From NCBI GenBank assembly GCA_016930875.1, contig JAFGFW010000085.1:1-38020 (forward strand): a DNA stretch of 38,020 nt. Reading direction: 5' to 3'. The position numbers were made by a program, and so were the translations under genes. Numbering within the stretch: the first letter of the stretch is position 1; each line of letters opens with the position of its first letter. The notes under the pieces were generated by a model. That model saw only the letters and a program-made list of their open reading frames with translations. It was not told where the DNA came from and searched no databases. This document shows, one piece after another, positions 8,453 to 16,977 of the stretch. Origin of the DNA: Deltaproteobacteria bacterium. GTDB lineage: Bacteria > Desulfobacterota > Desulfobacteria > Desulfobacterales > C00003060.

Positions 8453-9163
8453 CTAGTAGTACTTCTTCTTCCTTGATAGCTTGCCTACGATCAGTCCAAC
8501 GAAAAACACACCGCCCCCAGCGAGGAACCACGCTAGTATTCGTCTGCGTATAAGACTCTCATTATCCTGCGTTAGGTCTTCTATCTCTGCTTTCAACTCA
8601 TCGTTTGCAGTCCGCAGGGCGTCGTTTGCCGTTTTGACTCTATCGCGTTCCGCTACCAACTCAACCACGTTTTTTGATTGACTGACCAACTTGTCATACT
8701 TCCCAGCAAGCTGTTTGATCTCATTTTTGGCGCTGAAGGCCTCTTCCCTGCTCTTGCTCGTGCTCTCCCCGGTGGCCTTGAGTTTTTCCAGCAGCACAGT
8801 CCGGCCTTTTTCGAGTTCCTCAACCCTTGATTCCAACTGGCCTACCTCTTTTCTCAAACCTGCTATGATTACGGGCTTAGGTGTGTTGGAACTTATGTAC
8901 TGCTTAGCCACCCACCCTTCTTCGCCCTCTTCTGTTCGCACCCTGAGGTAAGTTTCGTTTTCTTCAAGGATTTCGACAGGGGCGTCCGACTGAAGCATTC
9001 TTATCACATTATATTCGCTTCCAGGACCTTCACGTAGAGAAAGTATAAGCATATCCGTTACATATCGTGTGTCAGCATGGGCAGATCGAACAGTGGCAGG
9101 CGACAGTGTCAGTAGTGCGAATGGGAGTATGAATATTGCATCCCTGATTCTTGCGTGTTTCAT
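8453..9163 (-). CDS. SH3-like domain, coiled-coil, single-TM envelope protein (TIGR04211/YgiM-like)
   Basis: The protein has 236 residues: a cleavable signal peptide (1-30, ending SAHA), a bacterial SH3 domain (about 33-95, with 'LSLREGPGSEYNVI' and 'GEEGWVAKQYI'), a long charged coiled coil (about 100-205), and one C-terminal transmembrane helix (about 208-228) followed by KLSRKKKYY. This order is that of the YgiM/TIGR04211 family. SH3 domains of this kind often bind peptidoglycan or envelope proteins, and the topology puts the SH3 and coiled coil in the periplasm. GGGAGG lies just before the ATG. The 249-base gap on the upstream side holds no supported gene. Confidence 0.85.
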   Translation of the reverse strand: MKHARIRDAIFILPFALLTLSPATVRSAHADTRYVTDMLILSLREGPGSEYNVIRMLQSDAPVEILEENETYLRVRTEEGEEGWVAKQYISSNTPKPVIIAGLRKEVGQLESRVEELEKGRTVLLEKLKATGESTSKSREEAFSAKNEIKQLAGKYDKLVSQSKNVVELVAERDRVKTANDALRTANDELKAEIEDLTQDNESLIRRRILAWFLAGGGVFFVGLIVGKLSRKKKYY

Positions 9164-9412
9164 GTCAACTCCCTCCCAACCCGGATAAACCGGAAATCCG
9201 CACGGATTTAATCGTCTTGAAAATACATCTAGTTGGCAAAGTTACATTCTACTTTGACGTTGCCGTGCATTATGGTTGATGTGCGCCCCAAAAACAATAA
9301 AAATTGCAAGAATTATACCCATGAAAAGGCGTCATTGAAACCCAGTGGCTGCGTAACTCTTGGAGTAGCCAAGCCAATGCCTGCCCGGCGGGTGGTGAAC
9401 TTCACTTGATGT

Positions 9413-9766
9413 TCAGCCGGCACCACTTCCTGGCGCCGAAGTGCATTTGCCATCAAAAACCACACCTTCATCGATAAGCACCACCGGGGCACTGAGGTCA
9501 CCAAAAACTCGGGCTGGCGGATGTAACTCAATCCGATCTGAGGCTCGGATATTGCCCCTTACCTCCCCGCTCACAGTTGCAGTGTGGACAGAAATGTTGG
9601 CATTGATCACCGCCTTTTCCCCCACGATCATCGTGCCTCCTTCGCTTTCAATATTGCCGGTGAAATGCCCGTCTAGTCGTACAGTTCCGTTGAATGTCAG
9701 AGTCCCTTCCAGTGTCGTTTGCGGGCCTAAAAACGTCTGTATCCCCTTATCTGCCCTTTTTTCCAT
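9413..9766 (-). CDS. Bactofilin (polymer-forming cytoskeletal protein)
   Basis: The 117-residue protein has the bactofilin beta-helix, visible as repeating short strands 'TTLEGTLTFNGTVRLDGHFTGNI', 'GTMIVGEKAVINANI' and 'GEVRGNIRASDRIEL', with flexible ends. Bactofilins polymerise without nucleotide into filaments at the membrane and scaffold cell-wall enzymes, stalks or chromosome segregation factors. A good GGGAGGG site precedes the ATG. It starts 23 bases after the DUF5131 gene on the same strand. The C-terminus (GKCTSAPGSGAG) is short and low in complexity. Confidence 0.92.
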   Translation of the reverse strand: MEKRADKGIQTFLGPQTTLEGTLTFNGTVRLDGHFTGNIESEGGTMIVGEKAVINANISVHTATVSGEVRGNIRASDRIELHPPARVFGDLSAPVVLIDEGVVFDGKCTSAPGSGAG

Positions 9767-9789
9767 TTCAGCCCTCCCTTCTGCGAATC

Positions 9790-10503
9790 CTAAAACCCGT
9801 CGCTGCCTGGATACTCTTTGTAACCCGGGTCTTTGAGATGTTTCACAAATACCTTGCAGCCAGATGTCCGTGCTTGCTTTACCAGACTTGAAATCCAGAT
9901 CTTGGGCGGATAAAAAATCGGTTTGCTCTTTGTCTTTGGCCTTGGGCCTATCATTATCCAGTCAAAACACTCAAGTGTTTGGAAAAGCAACCATTCAAGC
10001 AATGGGTCACACGATAGAAATCTAACTGACGTCTCAATGCGAGAAAAACATTCCAGTGCTGGTTCGACCTCTTTCTGTGTATCAACTTTAACCCCAACCC
10101 AACAGTTGAGAGGGAATTCAAGCTCCAAATATCGTCTTGGATTCTTGGTCTGCAAGATATAGTTCCATTGTGGCGTATCCCTCACTATATCCAAAACAGC
10201 CTCGATATGCTCTTTTTCCACCCAATCACCAAACATGTCCCCCATGGTGCCCAGAAATACGTTCCTGTTTCCCGAAACGTTGCTTTCCGGGATCGGCGTG
10301 TTGTGCGGCGCATCAAATCTGTCAGGCCATAAGTGGGGTTTAAAGGAACTGTAGCCCTCCTCACGGGTACGCGAGTATAGCTTCCGTGCCTTTTCTATGC
10401 CATGACAATAGCTGCAATCGTGCTCACAACCGGTAATGGGATCCCATGACCATTTGCACCATTGGCGAATGCTCTTATCCTCTTGTCGATCAAATACGGT
10501 CAT
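9790..10503 (-). CDS. DUF5131 (phage Gp37/Gp68-like) iron-sulfur/radical SAM-like protein
   Basis: The protein has about 237 residues from the ATG at 10503; a TTG at 10554 would add 17 residues and overlap the upstream gene by four bases. The N-terminus has 'WCKWSWDPITGCEHDCSYC', a CxxxCxxC set like the 4Fe-4S site of radical SAM enzymes. It is followed by family features 'FKPHLWPDRFDAP', 'NVFLGTMGDMFGDWV', 'LQTKNPRRYLE' and 'RFLSCDPLLEWL'. These match the Gp37/Gp68 (DUF5131) family, found in phages and bacterial islands and sometimes paired with a three-Cys-motif partner (TcmP). No TcmP is present here. Its chemistry is not established to my knowledge. I am confident of the family, less so of the start. 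Confidence 0.82.
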   Translation of the reverse strand: MTVFDRQEDKSIRQWCKWSWDPITGCEHDCSYCHGIEKARKLYSRTREEGYSSFKPHLWPDRFDAPHNTPIPESNVSGNRNVFLGTMGDMFGDWVEKEHIEAVLDIVRDTPQWNYILQTKNPRRYLELEFPLNCWVGVKVDTQKEVEPALECFSRIETSVRFLSCDPLLEWLLFQTLECFDWIMIGPRPKTKSKPIFYPPKIWISSLVKQARTSGCKVFVKHLKDPGYKEYPGSDGF

Positions 10504-10550
10504 TAACCTCAGGCCCGTGCTCCCCTGTTCAATGTCAATCACGCCCAATA

Positions 10551-11309
10551 TCAAAATGTCATTAGGCGCTTTTCATAAATGATAACCTCTTCATATCCAA
10601 AGATGGCATTTAGGTGGTGTAGCAAGGCATGCCCGCCCTCTTTCTGCCATAACTTTTCAACAGACTCATTTACTTCGCCATAAAAGGCCAGAATTCCTCT
10701 GAGAAATTGAGGCCTTTCCCCACTGGAAGCCTGCTGATCTGAAATGTCCGTGATCAGAGTTAGCCACATTCGACTTACGCCCATGATAAAATAAGGCCAT
10801 GATTTCCTGATCGGTGATGACCACTTCGGATCACAAGTATCCTCGATATCGGCCTTACTAACCCAGTCTGTGTCATCGTATCTATCTTCGATGATCACAC
10901 CAGCGCTTTTCATCTCTTTCAAGCATACATCAGACTTGATTGAATCGTAAATTCGGTTTGCCGTCTCGGCAGAAGAATAGAAAATAAAACTGAACTGATG
11001 TCCGGACTGGTCTCTGATTGCCCTTCGGTGAAATCGCCAGAGAATGATACTATCTTTGTACTGATACAATACGGGTGACAGGACCTTGTGAGCCAGCAAC
11101 AGGTCCACGTGCCAGGATGGCTCCGCATCCTGGGGCCATTTCACGAGAAAGCGAACATTCCACCAACCGTTCCGGGTGCCTTCCACTCTGTCTTCTGTTG
11201 GCCTCAAGTTCGACAAATTGGCGGGACGAACAGATGCACAACCTGCCATCACTAACGTTATGAACACTGCAGCCGCCAGCAAATAGGCTGACTCTTTTAT
11301 CTGAGGCAC
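10551..11309 (-). CDS. Hypothetical lipoprotein
   Basis: The 252-residue protein begins at a GTG preceded by AGGAGG at ideal spacing. A signal sequence ends in a lipobox (LVMAGC, Cys about residue 24), so it should be lipid-anchored. The mature part is mixed alpha/beta with many Trp residues (WWNVRFLVKWPQDAEPSW, 'IILWRFHRRAI'); I recognise no domain. It lies between an alcohol dehydrogenase (54 bases upstream) and DUF5131, all on the minus strand. The only functional hints are the lipid anchor and the neighbours. Confidence 0.75.
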   Translation of the reverse strand: MPQIKESAYLLAAAVFITLVMAGCASVRPANLSNLRPTEDRVEGTRNGWWNVRFLVKWPQDAEPSWHVDLLLAHKVLSPVLYQYKDSIILWRFHRRAIRDQSGHQFSFIFYSSAETANRIYDSIKSDVCLKEMKSAGVIIEDRYDDTDWVSKADIEDTCDPKWSSPIRKSWPYFIMGVSRMWLTLITDISDQQASSGERPQFLRGILAFYGEVNESVEKLWQKEGGHALLHHLNAIFGYEEVIIYEKRLMTF

Positions 11310-11363
11310 AAGCGCCCTCCTGCCGATGTATCACTCTGTTGCAGGCATACTCTTTTCTCGACT

Positions 11364-12392
11364 TCAATTAATTCTCAGAACCTTCGCTCCCCGGATTTTT
11401 CTCTCTCTGAGCTCCAGCAACGCCTTGTTTGCATCTTCAAGCGCAAATTCCTGAACCTCAGGTTTAATTGGAATTTCTGCCGCCAATTCCAAGAATTCGC
11501 TGACATCTCTCCTGGCCACATTGGCTACACTCTTTATCTCCTTCTCAAGCCAGAGATGAGCAGGGTAATCCATCTTCAAAAGATACTCCTTGTCCCGCTC
11601 TTCTTTACGAATCGCATTTATAACCAACCTACCCCCGCTTTTCAAATTTTTCAAGGCTTCGACAATCGGTTTCCACGCTGGTGTAGTGTCAATCACACAA
11701 TCTAGTTTTTCTGGAGGGACGTCTGCCGTGTCACCCGACCAGACGGCGCCGAGTTCCTTGGCAAAATCCCTTTCCTTTTCACTTCTGGCAAAAACGAAGA
11801 CCTTGGAGCTCGGATACCTGTGGCTTGCCATTTTAAGCACAAGGTGAGCCGAAGCCCCAAATCCGGTGAGCCCAAGGCTCTGTCCATCTTTGATACCGGT
11901 CAATCTCAGAGACCGGTAGCCAATCGCCCCTGCACACAGGAGGGGAGCCGCTTCCGAATCAGAGAATACGTCCGGGATCTTGTAGGCGAAATCCTCCAAA
12001 ACGGTCATGCACTGTGCATATCCACCGTTGGCATCCCTGCCGGTCGCCTTGAAATCTTCGCATAGGTTCTCGCTGCCTTGCAGGCAAAACTTGCATTTTC
12101 CGCAGGCTGAATAAATCCAGCCAATCCCCACCCTGTCTCCAATCTTGAACTTGCTTGTTTCGGCGCCGGTCTTATCCACTGTGCCAACAACCTGATGGCC
12201 CAGAACAACTGGAAAGCGCGGCGGGGGCGTCCGGCCTTCAATTTCATCCAACTCCGTATGACAGACGCCGCAGACTGAGACTCGTACCAGGACTTTCTTG
12301 CCTTGTGGAACCGGAGCCGGCAGATCTACGAGCGCCAGCGGGCTCCTGTTCTCTTTGAGGCTACAAATCTTATTCAAGACCATTGCCTTCAT
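11364..12392 (-). CDS. Zinc-dependent alcohol dehydrogenase (MDR family)
   Basis: The 342-residue protein is a medium-chain zinc alcohol dehydrogenase. Catalytic zinc ligands are C44 (in CGVCHTE) and H66 (GHQ). The structural zinc site is C97/C100/C103/C111 (CGKCKFC...C). A Rossmann-type 'LGLTGFGASAHLVLKMA' binds NAD(P). The third catalytic ligand is probably the Cys of 'LLCAGAIGYRSL'. The start is set by GAGGAGG just upstream of ATG 12392; a reading frame 13 codons longer lacks such a site. It would oxidise primary alcohols or reduce aldehydes; the substrate is undetermined. The start is separated from the divergent penicillin-binding protein gene by 67 bases. Confidence 0.9.
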   Translation of the reverse strand: MKAMVLNKICSLKENRSPLALVDLPAPVPQGKKVLVRVSVCGVCHTELDEIEGRTPPPRFPVVLGHQVVGTVDKTGAETSKFKIGDRVGIGWIYSACGKCKFCLQGSENLCEDFKATGRDANGGYAQCMTVLEDFAYKIPDVFSDSEAAPLLCAGAIGYRSLRLTGIKDGQSLGLTGFGASAHLVLKMASHRYPSSKVFVFARSEKERDFAKELGAVWSGDTADVPPEKLDCVIDTTPAWKPIVEALKNLKSGGRLVINAIRKEERDKEYLLKMDYPAHLWLEKEIKSVANVARRDVSEFLELAAEIPIKPEVQEFALEDANKALLELRERKIRGAKVLRIN

Positions 12393-12425
12393 TCCGTTTG
12401 ACCTCCTCTTCTGAGCATCATAGTA

Positions 12426-12453
12426 TTGCAACAGTTGAAAAAAATATTATAAA
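12426..12453 (+). promoter_or_regulatory. Possible sigma-70 promoter for the PBP gene
   Basis: TTGCAA (12426-12431) and TATAAA (12448-12453) are separated by 16 bases. Transcription would begin close to the ATG at 12460, giving a near-leaderless transcript, or the second ATG (12475) is the true start. The call is weak because the region is AT-rich. Confidence 0.3.
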
Positions 12454-12459
12454 TACTGT

Positions 12460-14463
12460 ATGGTTGTCAAGAATATGAAATTGCGTCATATCGTCTTTAT
12501 CATCCTTGGGCTGGGAGCAACGATAATAACCGGGGCCTCCGTGGGCTTTTTTTTCGCCCTCACACGGGATTTGCCCCAAATTCAAAGCCTGGGGACTTTT
12601 AAGCCAGCGGCTATCACTCGCATCTATTCAGCCGACAAGGAGTTGCTGGCCGAACGTTTCATCGAAAAGCGTGACCCCGTATCGCTCCGCGTGATACCGG
12701 ATTATCTTAAGCAGGCGGTTATTGCCACAGAAGACCGCCAATTTTATGACCATCCCGGCTTCGATTTAAAAGGCGTCCTCCGTGCCCTCATCAAGAATAT
12801 CAGGGCCGGAGACTATGTGGAAGGCGCCAGCACTATTACCCAGCAGCTCGCCAAAACCCTCTTTCTCACCTCGCGAAAAACCATCATGCGAAAACTCAAA
12901 GAGGCCTTTCTGGCTTTTCAAATTGAGCGCCGTTATACCAAAAACGAAATTCTGGAACTTTATTTGAATCAGGTCTATTTTGGGAGCGGGGCCTATGGTG
13001 TTGAAGCCGCATCGCAGGTCTTTTTCGGAAAATCGGTGCGGGAGTTGACGCTTGCTGAATGCGCATTGATTGCAGGCATGCCCAAATCACCCACCCGTTA
13101 CTCACCTCTGATCAATCAGCCCCTCGCTCTCAAACGGCGGGCCGTAGTGCTGCAGCAAATGGCTCGGAACGGCCTCATCACGGAAGAACAGCTCAAGACA
13201 GCCAGAGCGTCACCTCTTAAGCTGCCTGACCGAGAAGCCAATTTGCTCAAGGCTCCTTATTTTGTGGCTTTCGTGACTGGTTTTCTGGAAAAAGAGCTGG
13301 GCGAGGCAGCATTGCGTAGGACAGGGCTCACGGTATACACGACCCTCAATTACGCTACGCAGAAGGCTGCAGAAAAGGCTGTAAGCCTGGGACTGGAACG
13401 ACTTTCGGCCCGCATGGAAAAACGTGGTTTACTCGATGGGCGCTGCCCACAGGCGGGCCTGATCTGTCTGGATGTAAGCCGTGGGGCGATTCTTGCCATG
13501 GTCGGAGGCCGCAGCTTCAGGGAGAATCGCTTCAACCGCGCCACCATGGCCAGAAGACAGGCGGGTTCTGCATTCAAGCCACTGGTTTATGCCCTTGCGG
13601 TTGAAAAGGGTTTTGGCCAAAACGGGATGCTCTGGGATGGGCCGGTGGTGTTTAAGGGAGCCAGAGAAGGTCAGGATTGGACGCCAAGAAATTTTTCTGG
13701 AAAATACATGGGTGAAATAACCCTTCGGAAAGCCTTGGCTTTGTCCAAGAATATTCCGGCAGTGAAACTCCTTAACAAACTCGGACCAACGACTGCTGTG
13801 CAATTTGCTCACAGAATGGGAATAGCCCCCCCCCTTGATCCGAACCTCTCGCTGGTCCTTGGAACCTCAGAGGTGACACTCCTTGATTTGACCGCCGCCT
13901 ACGCCGTGTTTCCAAATGGGGGAGTCTGGACCCGACCCTTTGGAATTGTTGAGATCCTGGACAGGGAAGGACGATCCCTGTGGAGGGAAAAGCCGCAGAT
14001 GCGACCTGCCGTAAGCCCCGAGACCGCAGCCGTCACATTGGATATGTTAAGGGCCGTGGTAGAGGAGGGAACTGGCAAAGCGGCCAAGCGTATTGGACGG
14101 CCGTTGGGCGGCAAGACCGGCACCACGGATTGTTACAAGGATGCGCTCTTTATAGGGTTTTCTCCCACTATCGCAACGGGAGTCTGGGTGGGTCTGGACC
14201 ATCACACCACCCTGGGAGACAAGGAAACAGGGGCTAAGGCCGCCCTGCCAATATGGATTCATTTCATGGAACAAGTTCTCAAGGGGCGGCCGTATCATGA
14301 TTTTGACTTGCCTGAAGGCGTGTTAAGGGTTCGTATGGATGCTGAATCCGGCCTTCTTGCCTCCGAAGACTGCCCAAATGCAGTTACCGCTGTGTTTAAG
14401 AAGGGAACAGAACCGAAACAATATTGCAAGCATGCCGCAAGCACCGGCCTTGGTGGACTCTGA
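12460..14463 (+). CDS. Class A penicillin-binding protein 1A (bifunctional transglycosylase/transpeptidase)
   Basis: The protein has 667 residues: a short cytoplasmic tail and one membrane anchor (about 8-32), then a GT51 glycosyltransferase domain with catalytic Glu91 in 'ATEDRQFYDHPGFD' and the motifs 'GASTITQQLAKTLFL' and 'KLKEAFLAFQIERRYTKNEILELYLN'. The penicillin-binding domain has active-site S370 (SAFK), SKN near 430, and KTGTT from K552. It polymerises lipid II glycan strands and crosslinks the peptides in the periplasm. The length is a little shorter than E. coli PBP1a because the OB-fold insertion is absent. The ATG at 12475 (MKLRHIVF) is an equally likely start. Confidence 0.95.
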   Translation: MVVKNMKLRHIVFIILGLGATIITGASVGFFFALTRDLPQIQSLGTFKPAAITRIYSADKELLAERFIEKRDPVSLRVIPDYLKQAVIATEDRQFYDHPGFDLKGVLRALIKNIRAGDYVEGASTITQQLAKTLFLTSRKTIMRKLKEAFLAFQIERRYTKNEILELYLNQVYFGSGAYGVEAASQVFFGKSVRELTLAECALIAGMPKSPTRYSPLINQPLALKRRAVVLQQMARNGLITEEQLKTARASPLKLPDREANLLKAPYFVAFVTGFLEKELGEAALRRTGLTVYTTLNYATQKAAEKAVSLGLERLSARMEKRGLLDGRCPQAGLICLDVSRGAILAMVGGRSFRENRFNRATMARRQAGSAFKPLVYALAVEKGFGQNGMLWDGPVVFKGAREGQDWTPRNFSGKYMGEITLRKALALSKNIPAVKLLNKLGPTTAVQFAHRMGIAPPLDPNLSLVLGTSEVTLLDLTAAYAVFPNGGVWTRPFGIVEILDREGRSLWREKPQMRPAVSPETAAVTLDMLRAVVEEGTGKAAKRIGRPLGGKTGTTDCYKDALFIGFSPTIATGVWVGLDHHTTLGDKETGAKAALPIWIHFMEQVLKGRPYHDFDLPEGVLRVRMDAESGLLASEDCPNAVTAVFKKGTEPKQYCKHAASTGLGGL

Positions 14464-14496
14464 TGGAAAAAACGTGAGGGGGGCCGTTGATGGGTG

Positions 14497-15261
14497 CTAG
14501 CCTGGGCCTTGCTCCTGAGACTCGGCGCGAGACGCAGGCTTCAGAAGATAGTCGGGCTTGATGTGACTCATGGATCGAAAGATGTTTCCCTTTATTTTCT
14601 TGTTCGTCAGGTACAATCGGCCGAGCATGTTCTTGATCTCCAGGCGCTTTGACGTCTTTGCCGTGGGACACGGATTGGGAAACTCGGGAAACCGGTGATC
14701 CTCTGCGAAGCGACTGATCGCCTGCTCATCCAAGTGAGCCAGCGGCCTGATCACCGCCAGTTTTCCTTTAAAGAAGGACTGGTACGGAATCATGGTGCTT
14801 ATCTGTCCGCCGTAACAGATGTTCAAGAACAGGGTTTCTATGATGTCATCCATATTGTGACCGAGGGCAAGTTTATTACAACCAAGTTGGTCGGCAAGTT
14901 CAAAGAGTCTTTTTCTTCGAAGACGGGCGCAGAGAAAGCAAGGGTTTTCGCGATTTTCGTCGCTGTGTCCCTGTCTTCCATAGTCGGTATACTCAACCCG
15001 CAAGGGATAGCCCATTTTCTTGCAGTAATCTTCAATAAGGCAGGCTGGACTTTCTTCAAAGCCCAGATCTATGTGGACAGCGACCAGTGAATAATTGATA
15101 GGAATGCGGGACAACCGCTCCTGGAGAACCCACAAAAGCGTAAAGCTGTCTTTTCCGCCGGATAGACCCACTGCAATCCCGTCCCCGTCAGCTATCATAT
15201 CATAGTGATGTATGGCCTGGCCAACAGCCCGCCGCATGGCCCTGTCCCTGAAGCGAGACAT
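14497..15261 (-). CDS. TtcA-family tRNA thiolation (2-thiocytidine) enzyme
   Basis: The protein has 254 residues from ATG 15261, which has GAGGG upstream; a TTG one codon earlier is less likely. It is a PP-loop ATPase with SGGKDS (about 34-39) and a CxxC pair in 'PCFLCARLRRKRLFE', followed by 'LGHNMDDIIETLFLN'. This is the TtcA signature: ATP activates C32 of tRNA and a 4Fe-4S enzyme installs sulfur. The ending 'NMLGRLYLTNKKIKGNIFRSMSHI' also fits. It is nine bases downstream of rpoZ, so the two are probably cotranscribed. The specific tRNA position is inferred from the family. Confidence 0.88.
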   Translation of the reverse strand: MSRFRDRAMRRAVGQAIHHYDMIADGDGIAVGLSGGKDSFTLLWVLQERLSRIPINYSLVAVHIDLGFEESPACLIEDYCKKMGYPLRVEYTDYGRQGHSDENRENPCFLCARLRRKRLFELADQLGCNKLALGHNMDDIIETLFLNICYGGQISTMIPYQSFFKGKLAVIRPLAHLDEQAISRFAEDHRFPEFPNPCPTAKTSKRLEIKNMLGRLYLTNKKIKGNIFRSMSHIKPDYLLKPASRAESQEQGPG

Positions 15262-15270
15262 CAAGCCCTC

Positions 15271-15486
15271 TTATGTCTCCTCTTCGTCTTGTGTTTTTTC
15301 CAGTTCAACGCGAACCTTTCCTGCGGCGATTTCACGCAAAGAGATGACGACGTCTTCGTTTTTGGGCGAGTGTACCAAATATTGGGCACCTTCGCGCATT
15401 TGCCGAACGCGCTTGGCGGCGGCATGAACCAGCATGAAGCGGTTGTGACCCCGCCTCAAGCAGTCTTCGACGGTTACGCGAGCCAT
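15271..15486 (-). CDS. rpoZ: DNA-directed RNA polymerase omega subunit
   Basis: The 71-residue protein '[20 protein letters not shown]' followed by AAKRVRQ is a standard omega subunit: the N-terminal VED segment, then RF.LV..AAKRVRQ. Omega helps beta-prime fold and assemble into core polymerase and contributes to ppGpp binding in proteobacteria. AAGGAGG is well placed before the ATG. The acidic tail ends TQDEEET. Confidence 0.95.
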   Translation of the reverse strand: MARVTVEDCLRRGHNRFMLVHAAAKRVRQMREGAQYLVHSPKNEDVVISLREIAAGKVRVELEKTQDEEET

Positions 15487-15592
15487 TATAAAACCTCCTT
15501 GAAAAGTAAAAGCTTACAAGTCCTGAGCCTAATACTATAAAATAACCATGAGGCGATCCATGTCAACCCCACAAAGGGGATAGTGCTGTTCC

Positions 15593-16324
15593 CTAGAGGG
15601 CAAGTCGAACCGTGTAGATGTCACCGGTCTCCACCACGCGCAGTTGGAGTCTCAACTCTCCCGCTCCCCGGGCTTCGCCGGGAAAGAAAATGAATCCATG
15701 GGCAATTGAGTGGGGCTCAATAGGCTTGTTTTCCATGGATTTGCCCATGAGATCATCGGAGATCTCGGCCCGTGCCTCCCCTTCCGAGCTGGCGGCTTTT
15801 GCCCCGCCCATCGTTGCGCCGATGGCTGCACCTAAGGCCGCGCCTTTCCCGGCCGCGCTCCCGACATTTGAACCGCCGATAATGCCGATGGCAGCCCCCA
15901 ACAAGGCCCCTCCCACAGCAGATAAAATGCCAGGTTTAACTCCTGCCTTTGCGATGCGCGTCATGTCTGATTTCTTGCTCACCCGGTCATATGCAAGGCT
16001 GGAGTCCAAGATCGACCACAGATTGTTCTCTCCGTCAATCAAAAACGTCTGTGAAGGTTCAATCTCCATGGAATAGTCGCCCAAATTATCAAGGATTACC
16101 TGCACAGGATATAGACCTGCTCCTCTAATATCCCACCCAAAGGCCTTCTTGGCCTCCCGGGTATCGTCATAAGCCCTTGCAGCAACGGTGGCTCCAGCCA
16201 CTTTCGTGGCATTTGGAAAAGCCGCCGGCATTTTGAACGGCACAACCTGTCTCTTGTGGCTCGTGCAACCTCCAATCAGAAAAAAAATCACTATGCAGTA
16301 AGAAAAAACCGTGCGACCTGTCAT
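15593..16324 (-). CDS. Hypothetical lipoprotein with glycine-zipper segment
   Basis: The protein has 243 residues from ATG 16324, set by AGGAGGG six bases upstream; a GTG directly before it is the alternative. The signal peptide ends with the lipobox LIGGC (about residue 20). The middle (about 135-185) is a Gly/Ala zipper, 'GGALLGAAIGIIGGSNVGSAAGKGAALGAAIG', which in other lipoproteins inserts into or spans a membrane. The flanks have a beta character. I do not recognise a named family or function. Confidence 0.75.
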   Translation of the reverse strand: MTGRTVFSYCIVIFFLIGGCTSHKRQVVPFKMPAAFPNATKVAGATVAARAYDDTREAKKAFGWDIRGAGLYPVQVILDNLGDYSMEIEPSQTFLIDGENNLWSILDSSLAYDRVSKKSDMTRIAKAGVKPGILSAVGGALLGAAIGIIGGSNVGSAAGKGAALGAAIGATMGGAKAASSEGEARAEISDDLMGKSMENKPIEPHSIAHGFIFFPGEARGAGELRLQLRVVETGDIYTVRLAL

Positions 16325-16402
16325 CACAACCCTCCTTTAATTTCCAGCAAGGCAAACAGCATAGAGCGGACCATAGATTAATTATACGCCCTGGAATTTT
16401 TA

Positions 16403-16422
16403 CTTGGGGCGAAGCCCCTAAG
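16403..16422 (-). terminator. Short GC hairpin after greA
   Basis: On the minus strand CTT-A-GGGGC-TTC-GCCCC-AAG forms a compact stem-loop eight bases beyond the greA stop. It lacks a run of T after the stem, so it may be a weak terminator or a transcript-end stabiliser. Confidence 0.35.
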
Positions 16423-16429
16423 GTCCTAC

Positions 16430-16903
16430 CTACGAGGTACGGATGTCAATCAATTCATATTGCCTTCTGCCACCAGGGGCCTGAACCACAATTTCATCCC
16501 CAATCGTCTTTCCGATCATGGCCCTGCCAACAGGAGAGGAAACAGATATCCTACGCTGACTCACATCTGACTCGTCAGTCCCCACAAGCTGATACTGAAC
16601 CTTTTCCTCAGTCTCCAAGTTTTCCAGCACAACCGTGCAACCAAAAACCACGCAATCCGTCCTCACGGTCTTCGGGTCAATCACATCAGCACTGGCAATC
16701 TTATGTTCAAGTTCGCTGATCTTACCCTCAACAAAGCCCTGCCGTTCCTTGGCAGCATCATATTCTGCGTTCTCAGAAAGATCGCCATGGGCCCGGGCCT
16801 CTGCGATGGCCCTTATAACCTCTGGCCTCTCAACGCTCTTCAGATGTCTAACCTGCTCCTTTAGAGCCTCATAGCCCACTTTTGTGATTGGTATGCGATT
16901 CAA
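16430..16903 (-). CDS. greA: Transcription elongation factor GreA
   Basis: The 157-residue protein matches GreA (158 aa in E. coli): an N-terminal coiled coil with 'LSENAEYDAAKERQGFVEGKISELE', whose acidic tip enters the polymerase secondary channel, then an FKBP-like C-terminal domain with 'ISVSSPVGRAMIGKTIGDEIVVQAPGG'. GreA stimulates cleavage of backtracked RNA. The start is a TTG with AAGGAG seven bases upstream. It lies 74 bases downstream of asd on the same strand and could be the last gene of that transcript. Confidence 0.95.
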   Translation of the reverse strand: MNRIPITKVGYEALKEQVRHLKSVERPEVIRAIAEARAHGDLSENAEYDAAKERQGFVEGKISELEHKIASADVIDPKTVRTDCVVFGCTVVLENLETEEKVQYQLVGTDESDVSQRRISVSSPVGRAMIGKTIGDEIVVQAPGGRRQYELIDIRTS

Positions 16904-16977
16904 GGCAATACTCCTTGTCTTCGTAAGTTCTCAATAACCCAGAGGCATGAAGGTTTTTTCTGGAAGGCGATATCCTT

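Noticed and set aside
9250-9330. 26-residue hydrophobic minus-strand frame (MGIILAIFIVFGAH...) in the gap before the SH3 protein gene
   Set aside because: No ribosome site and too short to judge; a single hydrophobic run can arise by chance in AT-rich DNA.
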